NCBI GenBank assembly: GCA_947572385.1
Contig: CANPBX010000013.1
Coordinates: 1-57,425, forward strand
Direction of reading: 5' to 3'
DNA from: an uncultured Clostridia bacterium
GTDB taxonomy: Bacteria > Bacillota > Clostridia > Oscillospirales > Acutalibacteraceae
Length of the DNA: 57,425 nucleotides
A program made the position numbers and the translations under genes. Below are positions 32,246 to 40,598 of the stretch, piece after piece (positions within the stretch are counted from its first letter, which is position 1; each line of letters opens with the position of its first letter). A model generated the notes under the pieces. The model saw nothing but the letters and a program-made list of their open reading frames with translations. It was not told the origin of the DNA and did no database searches.

Positions 32246-33826
32246 TTACCTGAAAACCACTTTCTCCAGCAAGCTCTCCCCTTCAATTCCAAGCAAACGT
32301 ATCACCGTCTCCTCGGCGGCCTTCAGTTCCACCAGCCCGCTCCCGGCACCAACCGTGCCAAGGCTTTGCCCATCCTGCAGGACCTCTACCTTTCCCAAGG
32401 CCCCTTCAGCGAACACTACCTCTACGGTGCTTTCCTGTACGGCGTTATAGAGAGTATACTCTGCGTACTCCCCAGCTTTAAGGCTCAGCATAAATGCGTC
32501 CCAGCAGCAGTCAAAGCCGAAGCGCTTTTCGGGCATTGTCTTTGGCTCTACTATCCTCATGCCCGAGCCCCTGCGGTACCCGCTGAGAGCGTCGGTCTTT
32601 CCCATGCCAAGGCAGCCGCCCTCGTCAAAGTCCGTGGCCCTCACAGAGCAGCCCGGCTCCCTGCGGACGCTGGCGCTGACTTCTGGGCGCTCGTCACAGT
32701 GCTCTATCTTTATATTCTCCAGATATTCATCAAACATATTCACAGCTTCCTCATAAGCCGGGCGCTCCCCGCCGCTTGTATAGGCGGTAAATTCGTCCCA
32801 ACCCTCGGGCTTTCTAACCGAATATGGGGAGTTCGTGCAGTCCATCTTCTTCCAGGGCCAAACATTGTACCCAACCCCCAGCTTTGCCCCCAGTGGATAG
32901 ATCGCGGCAAACCACTCCGGAGTGTTCTCCCCGCTCTCGCCAAGCCAGAGTGGTTTGTTCCAGCGCCCGGCAAGCTCCAGGAACTCCCTATAAGCGCCAA
33001 TATCCGGCAGCACAGCATAGCGGTGGAAGTGTATCACCATATTGCTGTCATAGTCCTCACAGAACACTGCCGGGTCAGTGGACCAGCTGCTGCCCTCGAT
33101 GGAAAGCATATGCCGCACGTCATGCCCGCGTATCTCCTTGATAGCCGCAATGTAAAACTCACGGAGCTTTGGCAGGAGATACTGGCAGGGCTTTCTTCCG
33201 TCGTCCGGGCGCAGGGGCTCGTTCAGGATGTCGTAGCCGCCCACTATCCAGCGATCCTTATACCTCTCTGAGAGCTCTCCCCACAGAGCGATCGCCTTGT
33301 CCCAGCTGTCCCTGTCGGTGAAAAGCCGGGGAAAATCGTCCACGCAGTCGTCGATATTTGCCCCGGTCTGGCCCCCGGGAGCGCCGTGCAGATCCAGAAA
33401 CGCGTATATCTTTGCCTCCTCGCACCAGTCCAGCAGGCGGTCAATGAGTCTGAACCCATCCTCCTTAAAGTGTACCCCCGGCTCGTCCTCCATGAGCACC
33501 CGCCAGCCGATGGGCACCCGCACGGAGTTATAGCCAAGCTCTGCCATACGCATAATATCCTCCCTGCGCACATAATTCTCCCGGAATTTAGGCCAGAACC
33601 CGGCGGCATACCCGCTCCCGGCCAGCTCCCGCACAATTTCCTCAAGCCTTCTTGGGCGGTCGCCTCTTGGCCCCGCTCTCCACATATAGCCCTCCGGCAG
33701 CAGCCAATTCCCCAGTCCCCAGCCGGACAGGATCATGGGCTCATCCTTCTCGTTGACTATTTCCCGACCCCGCGCGCGCAGATAGCCGCTGACCCGCTCT
33801 CTGGAAAGCTTTTCTCTGGTAGTCAT
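32246..33826 (-). CDS. Intracellular glycoside hydrolase family 5 (cellulase-type) with C-terminal beta-domain
   Basis: 526 residues from ATG 33826, chosen because AAGGAGG lies 7 bases upstream; a GTG two codons earlier is less likely. The TIM-barrel has GWGLGNWLLPEGYMW, SVRVPIGWRV, acid/base Glu203 in DILNEPLRP, HFHRYAVLPD and nucleophile Glu297 in WLGESGENTP, the GH5 pattern. Residues about 380-526 form a C-terminal beta-rich domain with FGFDCCWDAFMLSLKAGEYAEYTLYN, resembling carbohydrate-binding modules. No signal peptide, so it acts on imported oligosaccharides such as beta-glucans or mannans. Divergent from a GH13 gene with an operator between them. Confidence 0.9.
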   Translation of the reverse strand: MTTREKLSRERVSGYLRARGREIVNEKDEPMILSGWGLGNWLLPEGYMWRAGPRGDRPRRLEEIVRELAGSGYAAGFWPKFRENYVRREDIMRMAELGYNSVRVPIGWRVLMEDEPGVHFKEDGFRLIDRLLDWCEEAKIYAFLDLHGAPGGQTGANIDDCVDDFPRLFTDRDSWDKAIALWGELSERYKDRWIVGGYDILNEPLRPDDGRKPCQYLLPKLREFYIAAIKEIRGHDVRHMLSIEGSSWSTDPAVFCEDYDSNMVIHFHRYAVLPDIGAYREFLELAGRWNKPLWLGESGENTPEWFAAIYPLGAKLGVGYNVWPWKKMDCTNSPYSVRKPEGWDEFTAYTSGGERPAYEEAVNMFDEYLENIKIEHCDERPEVSASVRREPGCSVRATDFDEGGCLGMGKTDALSGYRRGSGMRIVEPKTMPEKRFGFDCCWDAFMLSLKAGEYAEYTLYNAVQESTVEVVFAEGALGKVEVLQDGQSLGTVGAGSGLVELKAAEETVIRLLGIEGESLLEKVVFR

Positions 33827-33858
33827 GATCACTCCTCCTTATAATTGCTTATTGTATA

Positions 33859-33887
33859 ACTATAGCTCTTATCACAGGTTGCAGCAA
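33859..33887 (-). promoter_or_regulatory. Sigma-A promoter for the GH5 gene
   Basis: Minus-strand TTGCTG (33887-33882), a 17-base spacer, TATAGT (33864-33859). The -35 lies inside the palindromic operator at 33874-33892. Confidence 0.65.
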
Positions 33888-33892
33888 CCTGT
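33874..33892. promoter_or_regulatory. Palindromic operator between GH5 and GH13 genes
   Basis: ACAGGTTGCAGCAACCTGT: perfect 9-bp arms around one central base. It covers the -35 of the GH5 promoter, which suits a repressor such as a LacI- or GntR-type sugar regulator. No regulator gene of that kind adjoins it. Confidence 0.6.
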
Positions 33893-33947
33893 AATTATCC
33901 ACAAATATTTCGGTGTGTTTTTGGCCAGTCCATCAGGGCCCACAATA

Positions 33948-33976
33948 TTGACAACCCTCTTTTGACCTGCTATAGT
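33948..33976 (+). promoter_or_regulatory. Sigma-A promoter for the GH13 gene
   Basis: TTGACA (33948-33953), 17-base spacer, TATAGT (33971-33976). It is 34 bases before the ATG. Confidence 0.75.
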
Positions 33977-34009
33977 AAGTATAACTATAAATATGAAAAG
34001 GAGATCCCC

Positions 34010-35662
34010 ATGCAAGCATCAAAAGACTGGATAAAGGACCTTATAATCTACCAGATATATCCCCGCAGCTTCTGCGATTCAAACGGCGACGGAATAGGCG
34101 ACCTGCCGGGCATTCTCTCAAAGCTGGACCACCTGTCGGACCTTGGCGTGAACGCCCTGTGGCTCTCGCCTGTGTACCGCTCACCTAACGACGATAACGG
34201 CTACGATATCTCAGGCTATCAGGAGATAATGGAGGAGTTCGGCTCCATGAAGGACTGGGACAGGCTGCGGGACGCCTGCCATGAGCGTGGTATCCGCATT
34301 ATTATGGATATGGTCGTAAACCACTCCTCGGACGAACATCCATGGTTTACGGAGTCCCGCTCCTCAAAGGATAACCCCAAAAGCGAATACTATATCTGGC
34401 GTGACCCTGTGGACGGACACGAGCCCAATAACTGGGCCTCCTGCTTCGGGGGCAGCGCCTGGGAGTTCGTGCCGGAGCGCGGCCAGTACTATTTCCACTA
34501 TTTTTCCAAAAAGCAGCCTGACCTGAACTGGGCTTGCCCGGAGCTACGTGAGGAGATATTCGCCATGATGAACTGGTGGGTGGATAAGGGTGTCGAGGGC
34601 TTCAGGGTGGACGCCATCAGCTATTTGGACAAGCCCCAGGATTTCCCCGACTCGAAGCTTCCGCCGCGCCCGGACGGATACTCCTTTCCAGACTGCCTGT
34701 CCTGCCGCCCCGGCACCCATGACCATATCCGGGAGATGAACAGGCGGATATATGCCCCCGGGAACGTGATGACCGTGGGCGAGGTATCGGCCCCCACAGT
34801 GGATGAGCTGGCAAACTACGTGCGCACAGAGCGGGAGGAGTTCGACATGGCTATCCCCTTTGTGCCGCCTATCGAGGAGATAAATACCTGGTCTCCTGAG
34901 AAGCTGAAGCATGACGCCTGGGAGAGCTACCGCATCATGCCGGAGGACGGCTGGTGGGCCAGGTTCCTCTCTAACCACGACAAGCCTCGGCAGGTGTCCC
35001 TCTACGGTGACGATGGTGAATACTGGGAGGCCTCCGCAAAGCTTCTGGCTATGCTTATCCACACCCTCCCCGGCACCCCATTCATATATCAGGGTGAGGA
35101 GATAGGCATGACAAATGTGAGCTTCCCCTCCATCGAGGATTACGACGATCCCAGCACCCGGGACCAGTACCATCAGTACATACTCTCCGGCATGGGCCCC
35201 TCAAAAGCCCTATCCCTTGTTAGGCTTGAGAGCCGGGACAACGCCCGCACGCCTATGCAGTGGAATCCCTCCGAAAACGCCGGGTTTACCACCGGAAGGC
35301 CATGGCTAAAGGTAAATCCCAACGCCTCAAAAATAAACGTGGAGGCCCAGAGACAGGACCCCCACTCAATATATAGCTGCTATAAAGATCTCATTGCGCT
35401 CCGCAAAACCTTCCCGGCGCTGTCCCGGGGCGACCTCCGCTTCCTTGACACCGGCTGTCCTGAGCTCATTGGCCTCACCCGCAGCTATGAGGACAAGGGC
35501 CTTTTGGTCTTCCTGAACTTCTCAAAAGAGGAGCACACGATACCCTCCGGGCTGCTGGAGAATGCCGGAGCTGTCCTCATGTCTTCCTATGGCAGGGAGG
35601 GCGGCTGCCAGGGAGAGGACCTGCGGCCCTATGAGGCGGTCATTTTTAAGATGAAAGATTAG
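34010..35662 (+). CDS. Alpha-glucosidase / oligo-1,6-glucosidase, GH13 family
   Basis: 550 residues from ATG 34010 (AAAAGGAG upstream; an earlier in-frame Met at 33962 lies inside the promoter). GH13 regions: LWLSPVYRSPNDDNGYDISGY, DMVVNHSSDEHPWF, nucleophile Asp201 in GFRVDAISYL, acid/base Glu258 in TVGEVSAP, and Asp324 in LSNHDKPR. The QPDLNWACPELRE and GYDISGYQEI segments are typical of oligo-1,6-glucosidase/sucrase-type (GH13_31) enzymes. No signal peptide: intracellular cleavage of isomaltooligosaccharides or related alpha-glucosides. Its last four bases overlap the end of the convergent 4Fe-4S gene. Confidence 0.93.
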   Translation: MQASKDWIKDLIIYQIYPRSFCDSNGDGIGDLPGILSKLDHLSDLGVNALWLSPVYRSPNDDNGYDISGYQEIMEEFGSMKDWDRLRDACHERGIRIIMDMVVNHSSDEHPWFTESRSSKDNPKSEYYIWRDPVDGHEPNNWASCFGGSAWEFVPERGQYYFHYFSKKQPDLNWACPELREEIFAMMNWWVDKGVEGFRVDAISYLDKPQDFPDSKLPPRPDGYSFPDCLSCRPGTHDHIREMNRRIYAPGNVMTVGEVSAPTVDELANYVRTEREEFDMAIPFVPPIEEINTWSPEKLKHDAWESYRIMPEDGWWARFLSNHDKPRQVSLYGDDGEYWEASAKLLAMLIHTLPGTPFIYQGEEIGMTNVSFPSIEDYDDPSTRDQYHQYILSGMGPSKALSLVRLESRDNARTPMQWNPSENAGFTTGRPWLKVNPNASKINVEAQRQDPHSIYSCYKDLIALRKTFPALSRGDLRFLDTGCPELIGLTRSYEDKGLLVFLNFSKEEHTIPSGLLENAGAVLMSSYGREGGCQGEDLRPYEAVIFKMKD

Positions 35663-36558
35663 AGCTTCTGTTTTTTGGAGGTGCTGTCTGAGAGGGGATA
35701 AACCGGCGTGACCGCCCCTTTCGGGCAGACCTCCTTGCATTTTCCGCAGCGTATGCACTCCACGCTGTTTATATCCTTTGTTACCTCCACCCCCATGGGG
35801 CAGCTCTCCTCGCACTTTTTACAGCCTATACATTTGCTCTTATCCAGCTTCATCTGATAGAAGCCAAAGCGGTTAAAAAGGGAGTAGAACGCCCCCAGCG
35901 GGCATAGGTACCGGCAAAACGCCCTAGGGATAAACACACACGCCGCAACGATCGCCGCCAGCACCAGGGCCTTCCAGCTAAACAGCTCTCCTGCTAAAGC
36001 CCTAAGCGAAGGATTTGTCAGCAGCAGCGGCACGCCGCCGCCCAATGTGCCTGCCGGACAGATGTACTTGCAGAAGTACGGCGGGTTCACCCCGGTATCA
36101 GTCACGGCGAAGGCCGGGAGCAGAACCACCGTCACCAGCAGGACTATGTATTTGAGCCAGCGCAGCGGGCGGTCGATCTTCCTTGGCACCCTAAGCTTTG
36201 GCACTGGTATCTTGTGGAGCAGATCCTGCAAAAGCCCCAATGGGCACAGCAGTCCGCACACGAGCCTGCCCAGCACCACCCCGAACAGCATCAAGAGGCC
36301 CAGCACGTAAAACGGGAACCTATGGCCCGCGCTGCCCAGCGCCGCCTGCAGGGAGCCGATCGGACAGGCGCCAAGGGCTCCGGGGCATGAGTAGCAGTTG
36401 AGCACCGGCACGCATACGGCCTTGGTGCCGCCGGTGAATATCCTCCCCTTGGCAAAGCCTATTGCATAGCCGTTGACCAGCACAGCCGAAACCAGCTGCA
36501 CCCTGCGCTGGAAGCTTAGCTTATGCTTTTTCAGCCTATCCCTATACATTCCAGGCAT
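35659..36558 (-). CDS. Membrane 4Fe-4S ferredoxin-type protein (NapH/CcoG-like)
   Basis: 299 residues. Four or five transmembrane segments (about 20-35, 85-105, 135-155, 190-215) are interspersed with cysteine motifs ALNCYSCPGALGACPIG-like (CYSCPG), LVCGLLCPLG, CKYICPAGT and CRYLCPLGAF. Two C-terminal [4Fe-4S] sites follow: CIGCKKCEESCPMG and CIRCGKCKEVCPKG. Proteins of this type pass electrons through the membrane (family knowledge). The gene overlaps a 48-residue CXXC peptide gene and follows tlpA, so the three form one redox operon; the electron acceptor is not shown. RBS AAGGCGGTG precedes the ATG. Confidence 0.9.
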   Translation of the reverse strand: MPGMYRDRLKKHKLSFQRRVQLVSAVLVNGYAIGFAKGRIFTGGTKAVCVPVLNCYSCPGALGACPIGSLQAALGSAGHRFPFYVLGLLMLFGVVLGRLVCGLLCPLGLLQDLLHKIPVPKLRVPRKIDRPLRWLKYIVLLVTVVLLPAFAVTDTGVNPPYFCKYICPAGTLGGGVPLLLTNPSLRALAGELFSWKALVLAAIVAACVFIPRAFCRYLCPLGAFYSLFNRFGFYQMKLDKSKCIGCKKCEESCPMGVEVTKDINSVECIRCGKCKEVCPKGAVTPVYPLSDSTSKKQKL

Positions 36559-36677
36559 ATCATCACCGCCTTCTGTAACACCTCTATATGCTCCCGCCGC
36601 AAGAGGCCCACCGCTATAAAGAGCACCCCCAGGGCCAGCAGGCCATACCGCGCTGCCAGGATCCCTTTATTTTTCAA
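36531..36677 (-). CDS. Small CD1871A-family CXXC-motif membrane peptide, TTG start
   Basis: A 48-residue gene. It starts with TTG (36677-36675), 7 bases after GGAG, inside the end of tlpA, and stops at 36531, inside the ferredoxin gene start (28-base overlap). It reads KNKGILAARYGLLALGVLF (one membrane helix) followed by a short soluble part ending in MICLECIGIG, with the CxxC motif. This matches the CD1871A-type CXXC peptides that sit between tlpA and 4Fe-4S genes in Clostridia (recollection). No confirmed function; a redox relay is inferred from context. Strength: correct length, helix, CxxC and a good RBS. Confidence 0.8.
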   Translation of the reverse strand: MKNKGILAARYGLLALGVLFIAVGLLRREHIEVLQKAVMICLECIGIG

Positions 36678-37200
36678 GGCTGATCTCCGCCTTTCCCAGC
36701 TCCTTCAGGGCGCTGTTGATAGCGGACAGGTACGCGCCCTCCAGGTCCTGCTGCATTCCAAGTATCCCTTCCCCTATCTGCTCGCCGTCCGGGCCGACGA
36801 AGATAGTTATGGGTATGGCCTGCGCCACCTTCAGCATTTCCTTAAAGCTGTCGTCGCCGTCTACCAGGGTGATCCCATCGTAGCCTGCGTAGTTAAGGAT
36901 CTCCTTTGCCGTCTCCTCGTTGCCCTCTGCGTCCACACAGACGGTGATGAGCTGTACATTGTCCGGCAGGGCCTTCTCAAAGGCCGCCAGATCTGGCATT
37001 TCCGCAATACATGGGGAGCAGAAGGTGCCCCAGAAGTTTATAACAGTCAGGTCCTTTTTCCCCATTTCCTTGCCGCTGAAGCTGCCGCCGTCCAGGGTAC
37101 TGGCGGTAAATGAGCCAAACTCGCCGCTCCCGGAGCAGCTGGTAAGCACCGCAATAAGCAGGACGCTTAAAATGGATAAAAATACACGCTTGTTTTTCAT
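36667..37200 (-). CDS. TlpA/ResA-like thioredoxin-fold lipoprotein
   Basis: 177 residues. A lipoprotein signal peptide with lipobox LTSC (Cys22). Thioredoxin-fold domain with the redox pair Cys61 and Cys64 in NFWGTFCSPCIAEMPDL and the cis-Pro loop AIPITIFVG. It acts outside the membrane, probably reducing or maturing secreted thiol proteins, with electrons supplied by the downstream ferredoxin-like membrane protein (inference). Its 3' end overlaps the start of the CXXC peptide gene. It is the first gene of the three-gene operon. Confidence 0.92.
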   Translation of the reverse strand: MKNKRVFLSILSVLLIAVLTSCSGSGEFGSFTASTLDGGSFSGKEMGKKDLTVINFWGTFCSPCIAEMPDLAAFEKALPDNVQLITVCVDAEGNEETAKEILNYAGYDGITLVDGDDSFKEMLKVAQAIPITIFVGPDGEQIGEGILGMQQDLEGAYLSAINSALKELGKAEISLEK

Positions 37201-37246
37201 GCTAAGTACCTCTTTTCTAAGTTATCGGGGGCACCCCCCGCCTATT

Positions 37247-37274
37247 ATTATACACATTATCGTGAAAATAGCAA
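37247..37274 (-). promoter_or_regulatory. Sigma-A promoter for the TlpA operon
   Basis: Minus-strand TTGCTA (37274-37269), 16-base spacer, TATAAT (37252-37247). A small GC-rich hairpin (CGGGG and CCCCG, 37226-37240) lies in the leader before the ATG. Confidence 0.6.
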
Positions 37275-37287
37275 GCTGTATGTAAGC

Positions 37288-37319
37288 GAGAAGCCCCGGC
37301 TGCCCGGGGCTTCTCTTTT
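37288..37319. terminator. Perfect 12-bp hairpin terminator
   Basis: GAGAAGCCCCGG (37288-37299), loop, CCGGGGCTTCTC (37304-37315), then TTTT on the plus strand. It starts right at the stop codon of the minus-strand DUF3892 gene; on that strand the U-tract is absent. Confidence 0.65.
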
Positions 37320-37626
37320 AGTTAAAGCCTTTTGGGGAGCTGGGCAGGTCTCCCAGGTTATTGCTCTCATCACCGTCGGGCAGTGAGCGCAGGTACTCGC
37401 TGCCGTTGCGGCTGGCTATGGCTACCCCGCGGATCCCTCCCTGCTTGGCGAGGGCCACTCCCTCCCGCTTCGAGAGCACCCTGCCGTCGGAGAGCTGATA
37501 CCCGGCTATCTTGCCGTTTTTACGCACCAGCTGTGTGATGGACTTGGCGTCCTTGTTCGGCACCGGGTTCATGATGTTGATATTTGCCGGCAGGTTTCCA
37601 ATCCTGCCGTCCGCTTTAAGTGACAT
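37318..37626 (-). CDS. DUF3892-domain protein
   Basis: 102 residues, no signal peptide or membrane segment. DUF3892 pattern: SITQLVRKNGKIAGYQLSDGRVLSKREGVALAKQGGIRGVAIASR, followed by NGSEYLRSLPDG. This small family has no known biochemical role; members are often seen in spore-forming Firmicutes (recollection). The N-terminal part (1-28) is specific to this protein. It is monocistronic. RBS AAAGGAAGG precedes the ATG. Confidence 0.85.
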   Translation of the reverse strand: MSLKADGRIGNLPANINIMNPVPNKDAKSITQLVRKNGKIAGYQLSDGRVLSKREGVALAKQGGIRGVAIASRNGSEYLRSLPDGDESNNLGDLPSSPKGFN

Positions 37627-37747
37627 ACTTATCCTTCCTTTCAGTTCTGTATGGATACACTCATATTTTGATGCTTTATACGAGCAAATATGCGAAATTG
37701 AACAAGTGAAAAAACCTTTTAAAATAATTCTTTATTGAAATCAAATA

Positions 37748-37776
37748 TTGCAAACGCATGTGATATAGTATATAAT
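37748..37776 (+). promoter_or_regulatory. Sigma-A promoter for yifB-sfsA
   Basis: TTGCAA (37748-37753), 17-base spacer, TATAAT (37771-37776), 38 bases before the ATG. Confidence 0.75.
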
Positions 37777-37814
37777 ATTGAATATCTTTGCACTTTTCGT
37801 GAGGTGGGGTCTAT

Positions 37815-39329
37815 ATGGTCGCAAAAACATACAGCATGGGCGCTTTCGGCCTGGAAGCCTTTCCCGTGGAGGTTGAGACCGACCTCTCCCATGGGCTCCC
37901 GGCATTTGAGGTGGTGGGCCTGCCTGATGCCGCGGTGAAGGAATCCAGGGACCGGGTGCGGGCCGCAATGAAAAACTGCGGCTTCGACTTCCCGGTCGGG
38001 CGCATTATAATGAACCTGGCCCCTGCCGACAAGCGCAAGGAGGGCCCAATATATGATCTCCCCCTGCTGCTGTCCCTATTAAAAGCCTCGGGCCAGCTGG
38101 CATGCGACACTGACGGCGCGGTTTTTTTAGGCGAGCTCTCCCTTTCCGGGGAGGTTCGGCGCATATATGGGGTACTGGCTATGGCTGTGAAGGCAAAGGA
38201 GGCCGGATTTACCGAGCTCTTTGTGCCCGCCGCCAACGCCCGGGAGGGCTCAGTCATACAGGGCCTGCGGGTGTACCCGGTGGAAAATGTGCGGCAGCTG
38301 GTGGACCATCTCACAGGCCGGAATCCCATCTCTCCTATAGGACCCTCTCCCCAGAATCGCTCCACAGACGCCATGCTGGACTTTGCCGATGTGCGCGGGC
38401 AGTACGAGGCAAAACGCGCCCTTGAGATCGCTGCCAGCGGGGGCCACAGCGTAATTATGGTGGGCACCCCAGGCTCTGGCAAGAGCATGATGGCTAAGCG
38501 CATACCCTCTATCCTCCCGGAGATGACCTTTAACGAAGCCCTTGAGTCCACCATGGTGCATTCCATAGCGGGCAAGCTCCCCGAGGGGAGCGCGCTATTG
38601 GGCTCCAGGCCCTTCAGGGCCCCGCACCACACTATCTCCACTGCAGGGCTCTCCGGCGGTGGCAGCTCCCCAAAGCCCGGGGAGATTTCCCTTGCCCATA
38701 ACGGCGTGCTATTCCTGGATGAACTGCCGGAGTTTACCCGGCCTGCCATGGAGATACTCCGCCAGCCAATGGAGGACGGGGAGGTCACCATCTCGAGGGT
38801 GGGCGGCAACGCCACATTCCCCTGCAGATTCATGCTGGTTGCCGCCATGAATCCCTGTCCCTGCGGCTACCACGGCCACCCCACCAGGCCCTGCACCTGC
38901 TCGCCAAAGGCTGTGGAACGGTATCAATCCAGGATATCCGGACCCCTCTTAGAGCGTATTGACCTGCATATACAAGTGCTGCCTGTGGAATTTCAGCAGC
39001 TCTCGGGGAAAAACACCGGGGAGTCATCGTCCCAGATACGCCAGCGGGTGAATAGGGCCCGTCAGCTCCAGGTGGAGCGGTACACGGACCTTGGGTTCGC
39101 CTGTAACGCGGACATCCCCTCCTCCCAGCTGGAGGAAATCTGCATGGCTACCCATGAGGCCTACAGCCTTCTGGAGTCGGCTTTCCAGCGCTTCGGCTTC
39201 TCAGCCAGGAGCTATACCCGGGTGCTGCGGGTCGCCAGGACCATTGCCGACTTAGAGGGCAGCGAGACCGTCCAGGACGACCACGTGGCGGAGGCCATAC
39301 AGTACCGCACCCTGGACAGAAAGCCGTAG
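37815..39329 (+). CDS. yifB: YifB/ComM-family Mg-chelatase-like AAA+ ATPase
   Basis: 504 residues. N-terminal ribosomal-protein-S5-like domain (about 1-180, with GLEAFPVEVETDLSHGLP and DAAVKESRDRVRAAMKNCGF), then the Mg-chelatase-type AAA+ core with Walker A MVGTPGSGKSMMAKRIP, Walker B GVLFLDELPEF, the sensor segment VAAMNPCPCGYHG (Zn-finger-like insert), and C-terminal AAA lid (GFSARSYTRVLRVARTIADLEG). ComM in Haemophilus and Vibrio is a branch-migration helicase for DNA uptake; in Firmicutes the role is less clear (family knowledge). GAGGTGGGG precedes the ATG. It shares an operon with sfsA, seven bases downstream. Confidence 0.95.
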   Translation: MVAKTYSMGAFGLEAFPVEVETDLSHGLPAFEVVGLPDAAVKESRDRVRAAMKNCGFDFPVGRIIMNLAPADKRKEGPIYDLPLLLSLLKASGQLACDTDGAVFLGELSLSGEVRRIYGVLAMAVKAKEAGFTELFVPAANAREGSVIQGLRVYPVENVRQLVDHLTGRNPISPIGPSPQNRSTDAMLDFADVRGQYEAKRALEIAASGGHSVIMVGTPGSGKSMMAKRIPSILPEMTFNEALESTMVHSIAGKLPEGSALLGSRPFRAPHHTISTAGLSGGGSSPKPGEISLAHNGVLFLDELPEFTRPAMEILRQPMEDGEVTISRVGGNATFPCRFMLVAAMNPCPCGYHGHPTRPCTCSPKAVERYQSRISGPLLERIDLHIQVLPVEFQQLSGKNTGESSSQIRQRVNRARQLQVERYTDLGFACNADIPSSQLEEICMATHEAYSLLESAFQRFGFSARSYTRVLRVARTIADLEGSETVQDDHVAEAIQYRTLDRKP

Positions 39330-39336
39330 GTTCCCA

Positions 39337-40038
39337 ATGACTTATGAAAAAGTAATACCCGGCATATTCAGATCCCGGCCCAACCGGTTTATCGCCCATG
39401 TGGAGACTGCTGAAGGCCTGGAGGTCTGCCATGTGAAGAATACCGGCCGGTGCAGGGAACTGCTGGTCGAGGGCGCTAGAGTGTATCTCTCTGAGAGCGG
39501 CAATCCGGCGCGAAAGACACGGTTTGATCTGGTCGCTGTAGAAAAGGGTGACCTGCTCATAAATATGGACAGCCAGGCCCCAAATAAAGTGGCTGCCGAG
39601 TACATGCCTGACCTCCTCCCCGGCCTCACCCTTCTGCGACCGGAGACGAAGTTCGGCAGCTCGCGGTTTGACTTTTATGCCGAGGCCGCCGGGGAAAAGT
39701 GGTTCGTGGAGGTGAAGGGCGTTACCCTGGAGCGCGGCGGCCTGACTCTGTTCCCGGATGCCCCCACTTTAAGGGGAGCCAAGCATCTGCGGGAGCTCTG
39801 CAGCTGTATAAAGGAAGGGTATCGGGCCTGCGCGCTGTTTGTGGTGCAGATGTCCGGCGTGCGGGGCTTCACCCCTAACATTGAGACGGACCCGGAGTTT
39901 GCAAAGGCCCTTATTGAGGCGGAAAGCTCAGGCGTCAGGCTGGAGGCTGTAGACTGCTTCGTAGCCCCTGAAAGCCTCTGTATTCGGCATAAATTGCCAA
40001 TATTACTGCATTTTGAAAAAAACCTTCAACAAAATTGA
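39337..40038 (+). CDS. sfsA: SfsA family DNA/RNA-binding nuclease
   Basis: 233 residues, near the usual SfsA length (about 230). Conserved parts: RPNRFIAHVETAEGLEVCHVKNTGRCRELL near the N-terminus (OB-fold), RFDLVAVEKG, SRFDFYAEAAGEKWFVEVKGVTLE (PD-(D/E)XK-like core with Asp/Glu/Lys), FPDAPTLRGAKHLRELCSCIKEGYRA and FTPNIETDPEFAKAL. SfsA binds DNA and structural work indicates a nuclease fold (family knowledge); the old name refers to sugar fermentation stimulation. It follows yifB in one transcription unit. A spacer of about 8 bases holds no own promoter. Confidence 0.95.
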   Translation: MTYEKVIPGIFRSRPNRFIAHVETAEGLEVCHVKNTGRCRELLVEGARVYLSESGNPARKTRFDLVAVEKGDLLINMDSQAPNKVAAEYMPDLLPGLTLLRPETKFGSSRFDFYAEAAGEKWFVEVKGVTLERGGLTLFPDAPTLRGAKHLRELCSCIKEGYRACALFVVQMSGVRGFTPNIETDPEFAKALIEAESSGVRLEAVDCFVAPESLCIRHKLPILLHFEKNLQQN

Positions 40039-40078
40039 AATATATTTTCAAAAACCGATTTTAATTCTCTAAACGTAA

Positions 40079-40107
40079 TTGACTTTTCAAAGCATTGCAT
40101 TTATACT
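40079..40107 (+). promoter_or_regulatory. Sigma-A promoter for the BlaI-type repressor
   Basis: TTGACT (40079-40084), 17-base spacer, TATACT (40102-40107). The following bases TACATATAAGCTACA contain TACA-type half-sites resembling BlaI/MecI operators, so autoregulation is possible. Confidence 0.6.
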
Positions 40108-40170
40108 ACATATAAGCTACACAGAACATTGAGTTCGTATAATTTATTATTAATCTGGGAGGTTCCCAAC

Positions 40171-40572
40171 ATGAACACCGAACATCCGCGATATTTCAGG
40201 CTCACCAAGTCCGAAAACGAGATCATGGAGCTGATGTGGAAAGAGGGGCATCCGCTCTCGCGCTCGGAAATCATTGAGTTGACCCCCGAACGCACCTGGA
40301 AGCCGTCATCCATCCATATTCTTCTAAACTCTATGCTGGAGAAAAATGCCATCGAGGTGGCAGGCTTTGTCCAGAGCACTAAGAACTATGCACGTACCTT
40401 CATCCCCTGTGTGTCCTCAGACACCTATGCCATAATGCAGATAAAGAACAGCCCCGCGTTCTCCCAGAACTCCGTGCCCTCCCTTGTGACGGCGCTGGTG
40501 GAAGATGTGACGGAACTCGATATCCTTGGACAGCTTGAGGACATAATCAAGGCCAGGCGGAAGGAACTATAA
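40171..40572 (+). CDS. BlaI/MecI-family transcriptional repressor
   Basis: 133 residues from ATG 40171 (GGGAGG upstream). Winged-helix domain about 5-75: YFRLTKSENEIMELMWKEGHPLSRSEIIELTPE and TWKPSSIHILLNSMLEKNAIEVAGF, as in BlaI. C-terminal dimerisation helices (LVTALVEDVTELDILGQLEDII). BlaI/MecI proteins repress beta-lactamase or other genes and are inactivated by a BlaR-type sensor protease; no BlaR/MecR gene adjoins it, so its inducer and target are unknown. Monocistronic. Confidence 0.9.
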   Translation: MNTEHPRYFRLTKSENEIMELMWKEGHPLSRSEIIELTPERTWKPSSIHILLNSMLEKNAIEVAGFVQSTKNYARTFIPCVSSDTYAIMQIKNSPAFSQNSVPSLVTALVEDVTELDILGQLEDIIKARRKEL

Positions 40573-40598
40573 GTCATGCAGGTACAATACTTGATATG

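Noticed and set aside
33895-33903. A consensus DnaA box (TTATCCACA) in the GH5/GH13 intergenic region
   Set aside because: It is a single box with no cluster, no dnaA/dnaN genes and no AT-rich unwinding element; one 9-base match is expected by chance at this scale. A similar TTTTCCACA at 52859-52867 is also isolated.
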